This document shows positions 24,601 through 35,459 of a stretch of DNA of 64,000 nucleotides, piece after piece (within the stretch, counting starts at the first letter, position 1; every line of letters starts with the position of its first letter). The stretch is taken from the NCBI GenBank assembly GCA_009746045.1, contig RPFO01000065.1, positions 42,501 through 106,500 of the forward strand, written 5' to 3'. The translations under genes and the position numbers were made by a program. The notes beneath the pieces are model-generated. The model was not told the DNA's origin and did no database searches. It saw nothing but the letters and a program-made list of their open reading frames with translations. The DNA comes from Mesostigma viride (lineage: Eukaryota > Streptophyta > Mesostigmatophyceae > Mesostigmatales > Mesostigmataceae).

Positions 24601-24662
24601 GTTGGCTTTGTTTATTTTTACGTGGGTGCCTGTACTCTGATTTTAGTAATTATATTTTTAAA
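24598..24662. repeat. Inverted partial copy of the dispersed repeat
   Basis: GCGTTGGCTTTG...TACTCTGAT...AATTATATTTTTAAAT is the reverse complement of the segment at about 25268-25342. The pentanucleotide array that follows is therefore bracketed by inverted copies of one sequence. Confidence 0.75.
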
Positions 24663-25081
24663 TATTGAATTGAGTTGAATTGAATTGAATTGAATTGAAT
24701 TGAATTGAATTGAATTGAATTGAATTGAATTGAATTGAATTGAATTGAATTGAATTGAAGTGAAGTGAAGTGAAGTGAAGTGAAGTGAAGTGAAGTGAAG
24801 TGAAGTGAAGTGAAGTGAAGTGAAGTGAAGTGAAGTGAAGTGAAGTGAAGTGAATTGAAGTGAATTGAATTGAAGTGAAGTGAATTGAAGTGAAGTGAAG
24901 TGAAGTGAAGTGAAGTGAAGTGAATTGAAGTGAATTGAAGTGAATTGAAGTGAATTGAATTGAATTGAATTGAATTGAATTGAATTGAATTGAATTGAAT
25001 TGAATTGAATTGAATTGAATTGAATTGAATTGAATTGAATTGAATTGAATTGAATTGAATTGAATTGAATTGAATTGAATT
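24663..25081. repeat. (TGAAT)n / (TGAAG)n pentanucleotide array
   Basis: About 84 pentamers. Copies form blocks: TGAAT (about 24664-24755), TGAAG (to about 24850), a mixed zone (to about 24955), then TGAAT again to the end. Immediately right of it (25082-25135, minus sense) is the LINE 3' end with CTCCCAACGG, so on the minus strand the array sits where a LINE tail would be. Confidence 0.92.
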
Positions 25082-25160
25082 GGAACATAACTCCGCCGTT
25101 GGGAGTACATGTAGCACATATCCCTGAGAAGGGGCATATACATTCTGGGCTACTTCCTGC
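25082..25160 (-). mobile_element. LINE 3' end relic
   Basis: In minus sense reads ...ATATGTGCTACATGTACTCC then CAACGG...GAGTTATGTTCC, followed by the pentamer array. The same block occurs at 45366-45428 (minus) and, in a variant form, at 23047-23080 (plus). It marks the 3' terminus of one LINE family. Confidence 0.65.
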
Positions 25161-25164
25161 ATTT

Positions 25165-25440
25165 TTAATATCTATTATTTCTTCAGGGTTCTTCTTCTTT
25201 TCGGGGTTATCCTTAGGTCGCATGCCAATCTCACCTCCGTAACTTATCATTCTCAATGAATTTATATATTTAAAAATATAATTAAGTACTTACATCAGAG
25301 TAAAGGCAGCTGGCACGTAAGCCAAAAACAAAGCCAACGCTAACAAAAGATACCACGATATAACAACTATACAGCCGGCATGGGACACTCGATCCACACC
25401 GCGGAATGAAGCAAAACAGCCTAATAACCGTGCTTCGCCG
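25165..25440. repeat. Dispersed repeat, copy 3 of 3
   Basis: Direct repeat of 24315-24570 with scattered substitutions. It also contains the segment that appears inverted at 24598-24662. Identity of the element is unknown. Confidence 0.8.
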
Positions 25441-25499
25441 CAAAGTCAGCTCGTGTGCAGCGGAGCAAGAGGTCATGCAGCCATAGCCCGGGTAATCGC

Positions 25500-26350
25500 T
25501 ACCGAAAGGCGTTGGCGCCAATACGATGTCCAGTCCGCACTGACCAGTATGCCCACCACGCATGCACCTGGGTACAGCCCTGCCCCAAACCCGCCCTTCC
25601 CACCAGGGACAGCCCTGATCTACTGGGAGTGCAGGAACCCATTCCTGTTGCTGCTGTCATCGTGGGTGCAGGCCTCCGGAATCTCCATCGTGGTGCATGT
25701 ACTTGGCCCAGACAGCCTTGACCAGCCGCCCCATGCAGCACATCCACCGTCACCCCCTGCGGCGTGCTCGCCGCGACGGGCAGCCACGTGGTCCCACCCC
25801 ACCCGGGAATTGTGTCCCCCCCCACAGAGCCACACCAACTGCTGCTCAACGTCCGGCTTGCTAGGATCCGCTTGCCGCACATAGTTCGTCCACTATTCAC
25901 ACTTGTCGTGCTTGTTAAAGTAGTGCATCAGACTGCGTTTTCTAGTGCCCCCTAGTTGAGGTGGACTGCCCCCTTGTGCCCATATTCAATGGCATGGATG
26001 CACGTGCGGAAGGAATAACACATGGAGTTCACATTGGGGTCATCTAGCACTCGATCCCCTGAGCTTGCCCAGGTGCTCCTTCTTGAGCTTGGCCGGTGCA
26101 TTGTACAAACACCCCCCAAAATGATTGGTGTCCACCTTCTTCTCGGGAATGACGCCTGCCTCTGAGAGGAACTCGTCCTCTTTGACCCGTGCGAACCAGG
26201 TGGTGTCACCATCGCTAACCACCTCAGCGGCGTACAAGCGTTGGGCCATTGGCTTTGGCAGCACCTCCTTCTCCCCTCTTGCCCCCTCCTCCCCTGCTGC
26301 CCCCTCCTCCCCTGCTGCCCGGCCCTTGACCTCCCCGTGCACCACCTGCC
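25500..26350 (-). pseudogene. Degraded unrecognised ORF
   Basis: Minus-strand frames join only through frameshifts and stops. 26345-26040 reads ...TTWFARVKEDEFLSEAGVIP ... HFGGCLYNAPAKLKKEHLGK; another frame gives DDPNVNSMCYSFRTCIHAIE (about 26045-25970); then HYFNKHDKCE and QADPSKPDVEQQLVWLCGGG (about 25930-25820). The composition looks protein-like rather than random, and one feature, a Lys/Glu/Gly/Ala low-complexity head, is clear. I do not recognise the family. A decayed transposase or a host pseudogene are both possible. Confidence 0.4.
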
Positions 26351-26830
26351 CCGTGCTGATGAGTGCGGCGCAACCGTGGATGCCAGGTCACGCAACAAGA
26401 AGACAGCCCCCTCCCCCTCCAAGCTTCTACTGCTGCCTGTGTGGTTCAGATAGCACACATGGGGCCCAGGCTTCTTGCCTGCATGCCCTGCTAGCCGCCT
26501 GGCAAACTGCACACCACTTGCCATGCAGAGACATGCATGGTGCCGCCCCACGCACAGCCCAGCGCCATCGTGAAATGTTGACTGCTGGCCAAAGGGGGAT
26601 GCAAAACCCCGGTTGGGCCATGACCCAGATCCAGCTTGTGGCGGCAGCCCTGCCTCCCCTCCTCATCTACGCCAAATTAAGCGCTTGTGCTCCTGCTCCC
26701 ATGCCCGCACCGTCTCCCTATTCTCCATTGCAGCTGATCGTGCAGGTGCTCTGGCCAATGATGACAACAGACGTGGCAGCTATGACATTCTTGCGCCACG
26801 TGGAATGCCCCGTGCTGCACCTCTGACAGC
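26351..26830. other. Unassigned sequence left of the inverted-repeat element
   Basis: Rich in GCATGC/CCATG-type motifs like the host introns. Short open frames on both strands have no recognised domain. I see nothing I can name in it. Confidence 0.3.
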
Positions 26831-27038
26831 CCTACAGGGTCAGCTCACTTCCTTAGTGATTTCGGCACCTCAATTAGTGACAAAATTCGGTTCATTAGTA
26901 CGGTTTACCCGAGAAATCTGATCGGATACTGATTAGTGACAAATCGTACCCGACCAAATCCGATCCGAAAGCACTAACGACGCGAATAATTAGTACATGC
27001 AACTCACTTCATTAGTATGATGGCGAGGTCGTCAGCTC

Positions 27039-27434
27039 GTGGAGCTATGGAGACGGCATTTCCCATTCTTGGTGCGAAAACAATCGTTTCAGAAAGAAAT
27101 CTGTGAAAAATCTCGTGCTTATGTGTATAATTGCTACATTTCTCAGTCTTCATCGCTCCACGCTGAGGTTGGAGTCATGCATATAGCGACCGATTGCGAT
27201 GATCAAAGAATGAAAAACTGGGCTATCCGGAATCGTGTGAATCGTGTGCCTACAGCTGCCTACGTGACGCGATCACTTCAAAAAGGCGTCGAATGCGGGA
27301 TACATCCATGGGCTCCATCGTACAGCATTTTTGGGGCGGACCGAGGTAGCTGCCGGTGGGAATGCCGTGAGAATACTGCGGAAACGTGCGTAAGTGAAAA
27401 CTGGATACTGCTTGACCTCCGGAGCATCTGGTGA
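27039..27434 (+). CDS. Unrecognised ORF inside the inverted-repeat element
   Basis: 131 codons beginning MELWRRHFPFLVRKQ. Lys/Arg- and Cys-containing, with no transmembrane segment and no motif I recognise. It lies 170 bp inside the left terminus, where a transposon gene might start, but no family resemblance to a transposase is visible. Could be a chance frame. Confidence 0.25.
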   Translation: MELWRRHFPFLVRKQSFQKEICEKSRAYVYNCYISQSSSLHAEVGVMHIATDCDDQRMKNWAIRNRVNRVPTAAYVTRSLQKGVECGIHPWAPSYSIFGADRGSCRWECRENTAETCVSENWILLDLRSIW

Positions 27435-28140
27435 GCCGCAGTTCTGGTTTAGGGTGATAGGGTGGTTGAAAATGGAGGTCTAGTCAGGGTTTGTTATTGT
27501 TTGTTGCGTTTCTTGCTGGAATTTTATTTTCCGGTGCTGTCGGTGGCCGCTGAAGAAATTCTTTGCGGGACCTAGGATGTGTGCTGTCCTTCCGTCTGGC
27601 ACCGCTGCCGTGGATTCGACGGCCGCAAACACCTGCATTGATAAATTGCCGCACCTGACTGCGTCAATGTTATGGATGCTCAGGGTATTATGGCGCCTTG
27701 AGTGTCATGTTGTCCATACGTCTTGCATATGGCATTCATCTATGTAACCTTTTGCCTCTTGCTGTTGGTTGCTTTGCTTTTATGCGCTTTATTTCATTTC
27801 CTTGGTGGGATTAGCCTGTGGAAGGCGGCCTCCCTCCTGCATCCTGTGTCGGCAGACATACTGACAGGCAGGATGAAGTGCAGGCAGAGGGGCAGGCGAA
27901 CAGTTTATATTTGCACACATGCTTGCCGCTGGTACGCTAGTTTGCGTGTATCTTTGCATGGTCATGTTTTGGCAGGCCTGGACAGATATGTTCAAATATG
28001 GTCGCATGCGTGCATGCACGCATGCATGAATGGGTTTACGCATGTTGCCAGCCACATAGGTAGGCACGTGGGAACGCTCGCAAGCTGACGACACTACCAG
28101 GTCAGGCTGGTCTGGACCTGGAAGACACACAGGAATCAGG
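27435..28140. other. No gene recognised
   Basis: Contains a hydrophobic plus-strand open frame (27702-28088, starting MSCCPYVLHMAFIYVTFCL) with one possible membrane segment and no family match that I can see. Otherwise no structure noted. Confidence 0.3.
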
Positions 28141-28149
28141 CAGCCTTGG

Positions 28150-28850
<701 letters not shown>

Positions 28851-28860
28851 GCATTGTGTG

Positions 28861-29090
28861 TGGTTGTATGGGTGGGTGGGTGGGTGGGTGGGTGGGTGGG
28901 TGGGTGGGTGGGTGGGTGGGTGGGTGGGTGGGTGGGTGGGTGGGTGGTGGGTGGGTGGGTGGGTGGTGGGTGGGTGGGTGGGTGGGTGGGTGGGTGGGTG
29001 GGTGGGTGGGTGGGTGGGTGGGTGGGTGGGTGGGTGGGTGGGTGGGTGGGTGGGTGGGTGGGTGGGTGGGTGGGTGGGTGGGTGGGTGGA
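28861..29090. repeat. (GGGT)n microsatellite
   Basis: About 57 tetramers of GGGT with two GGT slips near 28947 and 28967. Followed by a short direct repeat of TAAGGTGTGCTATTTA and CATTAGCCAAACACCAT (about 29092-29208, two to three copies). All long frames through it are artefacts. Confidence 0.93.
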
Positions 29091-29261
29091 TAAGGTGTGC
29101 TATTTATTATCATTAGCCAAACACCATTCCTGTTAACAAAATAAGGTGTGCTATTTACTATCATTAGCCAAACACCATTCCTGCCTAACACCATTAGCCA
29201 AACACCATGCCAAACTAAGTCAATTTTGAGGACCTAGGTATGGATCCCCACTTTGGTACCA

Positions 29262-29575
29262 TGAATTAATTAATTAATTAATTAACTCGACTCGTGCTCC
29301 CGTTGGGGAGTCACGGAGCATTAACCTCGATGGATGGATGGATGGACGAATTGTCTAGCGCGCTTCCCACATGTTTGCAAACGCGGGCGCTTCCCCACGG
29401 GAGGGGGTTCGTTGTCCTCTATGACCTGGGCCCACTTGGCCTTGTCCATCATCTTGTTCCAAATCACGGAGAGGCCTAGGCCCCCCATGTCCTCTACTAG
29501 CTGTTCTTTGAAGGTACCATTGAAGACACCTTCAAGCCCGTGGGCCGTCAGTGTTTCTGCTAACGCACCGGTACC
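29262..29575 (-). mobile_element. LINE C-terminus, (ATCC)n stub, hairpin 3' end and (TTAA)n tail
   Basis: Minus strand from 29575: an open frame reading ...GGLGLSVIWNKMMDKAKWAQ then VIEDNEPPPVGKRPR, then a short (ATCC)4 (29331-29346), then the 3' block TGCTCCGTGACTCCCCAACG/GGAGCACGAGT (29290-29320), then (TTAA)n (29263-29285). This copy gives the intact order of the family's 3' end. It shows that the (ATCC)n run lies inside the 3' UTR, between the ORF and the terminal hairpin. Confidence 0.75.
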
Positions 29576-29605
29576 GGTAATTCTCCGGTAATTACCGGTG
29601 CCCCC

Positions 29606-29770
29606 CCGGCCGACCGGTAAGCCCCCCCCGGCCGACCGGTATGCTATATGCCAAGCAGGAACCCCCCCCGGCCGACCGGTATGCTATATGTCAAGCAGGA
29701 ACCCCCCCCCCGACCGACAGGTATGCTGTGTTCAGAGCAGGAACCCCCCCCCGGCCGACCGGTAAGCCAT
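29606..29770. repeat. About 40-bp tandem repeat of CCGGCCGACCGGTA
   Basis: Four to five imperfect units, each with a C8-9 run, the near-palindrome GGCCGACCGGT and a GCTATATGCCAAGCAGGAA spacer. Preceded by ACCGGTACCGGTAATT and CCGGTAATTACCGGT, which are also palindromic. No coding signal. Confidence 0.8.
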
Positions 29771-30635
29771 CCCCGGGCTGACCTGGTCGACCGGGAAGCA
29801 AATAATGCCGGCCGGGGTTCCCCGGTTTCCCCGTCAGACAAACCCGGTACTTATATACTGACTATTACAAAATATCAATTTCGATTACTATATGTTACTA
29901 TTCCCGGCACTTACAAATAGTTTGCACATTGCCGCCATGCTAACACCTCCACCGAATGTAAATTCCGACACAGCAGAGCCCTGCTGAATGCCCGACGAAA
30001 ACCAGTGCGTCAGGGCATGGAATCTCGCGACGGTCCTATCGTAGCTACAGTACAAGATACCTTACTGATGAGGTTAAAATAGTAGTGCGTGACCCTCAGA
30101 TGCAGTATTAAAAAAATAATCATGGGCAACGGCTCGTCAAGGCTAGGCGAATTTGCACAAACGTTGCTCGCCCGCGACTTAGTTGTCGTTGTTGTTGCCC
30201 ACTTTGATTACCGGTGTGAGCAAGATGTGAGCTTGACCAGCACAAATCTCGTTGTTGTTGATGTCGAGTTGAGTTGAGTTGTTGGACGTGCTAACAACTA
30301 CTGTTGATCGAGGAGGGGCTAAAGTTTCAACTTCAATTTGTGAGCAAATAGATTATCCGTACCCAAGTAACAAAAGGCGTGGCGCGGTGCAGATCTGACC
30401 CTATAACGAATGGGTCAGCACTCAGCACTTGGCAGCCGGCAATGTCTGTCAAGTGCGTAGACTTGAGCGGGTAACAAATGCGCTGCAGAATGCCTGCAGC
30501 AGTAGGTACGCAACACGATGTAAAGGTGCTGAGCCGCTAGACGATGCATGAAGTTCACGGCAATCGAGCCAGCTGACTTTGTTTTGCGTGTTTTCTAATC
30601 CTACATTTTTCGATAGTGCGCTAGAGAAGTGAATC
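29771..30635. other. No gene recognised
   Basis: Mixed AT-rich sequence with stops in all frames at short intervals. A short GTT-rich stretch at about 30182-30290 is the only low-complexity feature. Nothing assignable. Confidence 0.3.
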
Positions 30636-30998
30636 ATGACGAAGAAGAAAGAGCCCCCGATTCCCCTGGGCTACAAGTTCAAGGACCATTTCACACGAGG
30701 TGGTGGCGTTTTGACCTTGGCTGGCAGTACGAGCGGTCGCCGGGCTTTGGGCACGGTCGTTACACACCAGGCGCAGGCAGGCAACGAGTTAGAAGGGGAC
30801 GACACTGATAAGACGAATGGGGATGAGGGTGCCGTAGAGCAGGGCGATGCAGGTGGCTCAGCGCACCCACAGCGCGAAATTCATGGCGGTGATGTTCCGG
30901 AGCAGGCCATGTCGGGGCAGGTTGTTTCGACTCCGGCCTATGGGTGTATATGGTGCATGCAAACCCTAAGGCGGCATCGTGTGAGGTCACGCCAATAA
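30636..30998 (+). CDS. Unrecognised ORF, 120 codons
   Basis: Starts MTKKKEPPIPLGYKFKDHFT, then a Gly/Thr/Ala stretch and an acidic, Gly-rich middle, then a Cys-containing basic end (WCMQTLRRHRVRSRQ). Soluble, with no domain I know. The opposite strand of 30760-30930 reads as hydrophobic (NITAMNFALWVR, then LLYGTLIPIRLISVVPF) but has stops. A decayed membrane-protein exon on the minus strand is therefore an alternative. Confidence 0.3.
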   Translation: MTKKKEPPIPLGYKFKDHFTRGGGVLTLAGSTSGRRALGTVVTHQAQAGNELEGDDTDKTNGDEGAVEQGDAGGSAHPQREIHGGDVPEQAMSGQVVSTPAYGCIWCMQTLRRHRVRSRQ

Positions 30999-31254
30999 TG
31001 TATGGGTGAGCTAATGTGAGCTACATAGCCTACAAGTGATGACAACTATATTTTGTAACCTCCTATTGTGACTAGGCATGCTTGTATGCATGCTAAGTTA
31101 TCATTTTCGTATGTTTTATTAGGGAGCCCTGCGTATGCCAAGGCTATGTGAATCAGGATTCAGGGCACAAGCAGCCCACTAAGGCAAGGCTTCACAGTTT
31201 AGGATAAATTATATAACTGTATAAGAAATCCTATTGGGTTTTTATTTTTCTAAA

Positions 31255-31370
31255 AAAAATTCGCCAACACCCGGGGGGGCTCCGCCCCCCCGGGCCCCCC
31301 CCCGGCCTCGGCCGCTTCGCGGCCTCGGCCGGACCCCCCCCCTTACCGGAGTTACCGGAACCCCCCCACC
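31255..31370. repeat. GC-rich inverted-repeat (hairpin) cluster
   Basis: Two strong stem-loops in succession: GGGGGGGCTCCGCCCCCCC at about 31271-31289 and GGCCTCGGCCGCTTCGCGGC...CGGCC at about 31304-31332. CCGGAGTTACCGG follows near 31345. It sits in AT-rich sequence, downstream of a T- and A-rich stretch. Function unknown; typical of a mobile-element terminus or a foldback. Confidence 0.65.
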
Positions 31371-31940
31371 CCTTAGCAGAAACACTGTGGGCCGTGATTC
31401 ATGTCAAACACCATTCTGAAATCCGTTGGACGCATGACTACCGCCGGTTGATAAATAGCTACGTTTAATTTACTAATTGATTAACTAGGTAGGTTTAATT
31501 AACTAATTGATTAACTATGTAGGTAGATGGTTTTCTCCTTGACAAACCAATTAATACAAGTAATCTGGTTTTCTCTTTGATATACAAATAGTGGCAATGG
31601 TAACGGCACTGTGGCAATGGTAAATTAATTAATATATGTATAAGGACGCAGTCACGTGTCTATTAATTAATTAATTAATGTATAAGGATGCTGCTGTTGG
31701 GAAGACATTGAGCACAGTAAGCATCGTGCTTTGTATCCCTATCTTACGCCGTTACACAAAGAGAATAAGGGGCAGGGGGACGCCTTGTGTGGGAATGGAT
31801 AACAATGTCACACTTTGATCATCACTGGGACAAATTAATTAACTAATAAATTGATTATCACGTAGACTAAGTCATGCGGGTACCAATAAAGGAACCTTCA
31901 TTCATTGGGACATATATCAATCATTGGGACATATATCAAG
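31371..31940. other. AT-rich, TTAATTAA-rich sequence without genes
   Basis: Contains repeated TTAATTAACTAATTGATTAACTA and two GGTTTTCTCYTTGA motifs (31528 and 31562). No open frame of note. Confidence 0.4.
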
Positions 31941-31942
31941 AC

Positions 31943-31973
31943 ATATATTGGGTTGTCTCCTTGATATATTGGG
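31943..31973 (+). mobile_element. 11-bp Penelope-tail micro-insertion with 10-bp TSD
   Basis: ATATATTGGG (31943-31952), TTGTCTCCTTG (31953-31963), ATATATTGGG (31964-31973). The 11-bp insert equals the extreme 3' end of the Penelope-like element at 55505 (one T/C difference), and the flanks are a perfect duplication. Read as a 5'-truncated target-primed insertion. Confidence 0.65.
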
Positions 31974-34129
31974 CCATATATGTGTGTTACCTTGGTCTTA
32001 GCATGTGCAGCCCATGTCAATTAAATTGCTTGATTCCCTTACAGCATAATACAAGGGGAGTGCACAACATTCGGCCATGCAGGCACCAGCTCATGTATTT
32101 TGTCTCCAGGGTGCGTAATTCTGAATGACGTATGTTGGTGAATAAGACATGCACCTCCGTTTGAAAGTCAAATCCTTACAAACCCGTCAAGTCCTACATG
32201 AAGGACAGTCTCATGTTGAGGGGGGGGGGGAGCGTAAGAGACCACCAAATGCGTGCAGGAGCTTGAAAAGGGGTTTTACGCGTACACGACCCAAGACTTG
32301 AGGTATTTATCCTTCGTCTGATCGACCAGGACTGTGATTTCCCCGTCATAAAACCTGCACATGCAGTTGCACGGAGGTTTTAGCTAGTATTCAACCACAC
32401 TAACACATCTTTATCCATCCAAGCCATGTGAAAACTGGCCAAACCACATGCTACCATCCTCTGCACATATGGTACCTCCTATGTTAAAGGTTTGACGCCA
32501 TTCTGACAAGAACTGCTTAAGTTACCACCATTCCAAGACGGCCACCCACGAAGACGGTACAAGGAGGTTTTAGTAACCATTTAGCCACACTAGCACCTCC
32601 TTCATCAAAGACATCTGCAAACTGACCAAAGCACATATAGTTAGTTCTTGCATGCTGACAACAAGCATGCTCAAGGTTGGGGGTCATTGTGACAAGAACT
32701 GCTCAGGTTGATGGGCTTCATATGTGACCACCTGACAAGGCGCTAAGGACCACTAAGTAAGCAGGTAAGCACAATGACACTTCATATGCCATCCAACATG
32801 CACCAAAACCATGCTGAATATCAAGGAGACACCAAAACCATGCTGAATATGTTTAGAAAGTACAATGGGGTGGCCACGCACCTCATACGCCTTCACCACC
32901 CTCGAGCGTGGCCAGCCTTGTATCTATGTGCATAGCAATAATGATGGTAGCACTAACATGCCTAACCAGCATTTTCTATGTTTCTCCCATGTTAGAGTGT
33001 AAGGTTGATGCCAACCAAGCACATCAACACTATAACACTTCCTAAACTGCCCTAACCGGCATGGGCAACAAGCAGGACTATGGAGGGCAAGGAACCAAGT
33101 AGGATCATGGTATGCATAGCTTGCATGCAGCCAACCATGTCAACCATGGTTGGCTCAGCACATCGTAGTCTTGTCACATCATCATAACAAGGGAAAGCTC
33201 AAATAAACTATTAGTGGCAGCTATCTACATGGAGTCACACAAATGCAATATCTCCATATTATCATCACCATAACACTTCCATCCCTGCACGATAAAATGC
33301 AACGAAACCATTGGCGGCCCTTCAGCGCATGAGCGCTGTGATGCCGCTGCGAAGAGAGGGTGCGTCACTCTCACACAACAAGAAGCGTCCATACACACAA
33401 CATCCTTGCCAGAACACGTTTCATGAAATGCCTTAAACCTTCCCGAGAAGCTATAGGCTGCGACTGAAGCGGCCCTGACCACAAAATCAACGAAAACAAT
33501 CTAAAGCTGCCAGGTATTCGACAACACAACGGCAAGCCACGGCGAGCTAGCTGGCGGAAACTGCCCAAAAAGAACGCAAAAACCTTCGAACGATGAGCTC
33601 ATAGAAGAAAGCACTGATAGCAGATAACATTCGCGACAAATCTGTACCTTGCCCTCGGAAATCCCTCGCCCAGGCGCGCAACAACCGCGTTCTTCCATGG
33701 ACAGGTCAGACACGCACTGTGCAGGCCTGAACAATTACTTACCGATAATGGCCAAAAATGTGGCAAAAAGCACCCGCTCGGTTAAGAATTCGATGCTGCC
33801 GATATTAATGCCTGCTTCACGGTCAGAACAACCACCAAAACCACGATTTTACTGCCGCTATCATGAATTCTATTTCATTCCGCGCGACCAAAAAATTCAG
33901 ATTACCCCCCATGCCGATGGCATATAAAACATCAGCGATATTGTAAACCAGCTGATTTCCGCCACAAACCAACATCATAAAATCATCGTCTTTAACATTC
34001 GAGTAAATATTGTGCATTTCGCTTGCCCTATTGTGGTAATTTCGCCTGAACGCAGTCGCCATGGCCACTTCCGCTAGGGGTGCGCGCACCGTGCACCCAC
34101 TTTTCAGAGTAGGGACGGCACCTCGGACG
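31974..34129. other. No gene recognised; short direct repeats
   Basis: A CTAGCACCTCC-type motif and 'GTTAAGGTTGACGCCATTCTGACAAGAA'-like segments recur at about 32390-32530 and 32570-32720, indicating an old local duplication. A minus-strand frame at 34161-33823 (112 codons, MPEFLGAEKFAVRG...) overlaps the LINE-like 5' end at 34130-34176 and has no recognisable domain. No host exons seen. Confidence 0.35.
32802..32850 (-). mobile_element. 9-bp Penelope-tail micro-insertion with 20-bp TSD
   Basis: ACCAAAACCATGCTGAATAT at 32802-32821 is repeated exactly at 32831-32850 around CAAGGAGAC (32822-32830), the reverse complement of GTCTCCTTG, the last nine bases of the Penelope-like element. The long duplication makes a chance origin unlikely. 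Confidence 0.6.
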
Positions 34130-34176
34130 GCGAATTTTTCGGCGCCAAGAAATTCGGGCATGTCCTGTCCCCTTAA
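34130..34176 (-). mobile_element. LINE-like 5' end motif
   Basis: GGCGCC followed by AAGAAATTCGGGCATGTCCT and GTCCCCTTAAA; the same motif at 39201-39247 lies about 440 bp upstream of an ORF1 start on the minus strand. It therefore probably marks the 5' terminus of that LINE family here too. Confidence 0.45.
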
Positions 34177-34563
34177 AAGGACTCGCTCGCGGTGGCCATC
34201 GCTGCACGCAGCACGAAAGGACGCATGTAGGCTAGCGACGCTGGGTTTCGCTTCGTTAGTGCCAGAAATCGCTTCGTTAGTGCCAGAATCGCTTCTTTAG
34301 TGTGAATTCGCTTCATTAGTACAATGAATTCGGCTCGTTAGTCTGACATCATTCAATGTGCTAATCATGCGAATCGTTAGTACGTTACTTCCACTAATGA
34401 CTCGGGTCTGACTGAAGTCAACGAAGTCGAAACCCCCCAAATTCGGCAGATTAGTACGAGTATCCGATCGGACCCGGGATCGCAATCTCGAATCGTTAGT
34501 GAAATCGAATCACTAATCTACCGAATTAGTGAAATCACTAAGGAAGTGAGCTGACCCTGTAGG

Positions 34564-35459
34564 AGAGTGGCTAGACGCACAAGCGTGGGCTGGCTGATAC
34601 CAAACAACACCCCATGCAGCAACTGCCATGAGGCTGTTGAGCATGTTGCGATGCACACCCGGCCTCAGGTCAGAGTTATAGGGGAGAGGATGGCTTTGGT
34701 ACACCACCCGCCCGTGATGGCCCGCCTGCATCTACCCCCGTGCAGCTGCTATCAGTGAGTGCACCATAGCACTACAGAAAGATGGGCTGCCGTGATCAGC
34801 AGTCGCGTGCAGCTCTGGTTCTCCTATATCTTGACAGTGCACAGCTTGCAGGAGGGGCGCATGCCATCATTGGCACCAAGAATGGCCTCAAGATTGTGGG
34901 CATCCACAAGCAAACCATTAGAGGCATCTCAAATGGCTGCATGGCCACGAGTACAGTAGTAGGGGCAGGCGCAGTCTGAGGCGAGGCGTGTACCTAATGA
35001 CGTGATGGCCTCGCGAGTCCACCTTCTTGGGCGATGGACCATACAGCTACGGTGCCTTCCTTTTGCGCCCAGCAGTGCTCGACGGCGTTAAAAGCGCGCC
35101 ACCCTCGCTGCCAGGGGTTGACCCCATTGCTGGTGTTGCTGGGCTGACGCTTGTTGATGCCTGGCATCTCCTTTTATTCTTCTGTCCGCGCTGCCGACCT
35201 GACCTTTTCTGTTTGGTCGAGCCGCGAGGGCCGGCCCCGTGCTCCTGCGTTCCGGCATGCCTGTGTTCTCTAAATCGCTGCCTAATCATGCACCGGATGT
35301 CTCAAAAGTCGCCGTGACCGCTGGGCCCCTGCACCTTTGCCAGGATTCGGCATTTCTTCTGTTTGTGGGCTAGTCTATACTGCACAAAAAAAAATCTATC
35401 TGTCCGACGTCGGAATAAAACCGATGTAGCTTCCTTGCGCATCGGGAAAAAGTCGGCAG
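34564..35459. other. Unassigned sequence right of the inverted-repeat element
   Basis: The plus frame at 34782-34979 (DSAQLAGGAHAIIGTKNGLK...) and the minus frame at 35289-35047 look faintly protein-like but carry no motif I can name. No splice-compatible chain was found. Confidence 0.3.

Noticed and set aside
31525-31580. Two GGTTTTCTCYTTGA motifs as further Penelope micro-insertions
   Set aside because: They resemble the tail only loosely and lack flanking direct repeats.
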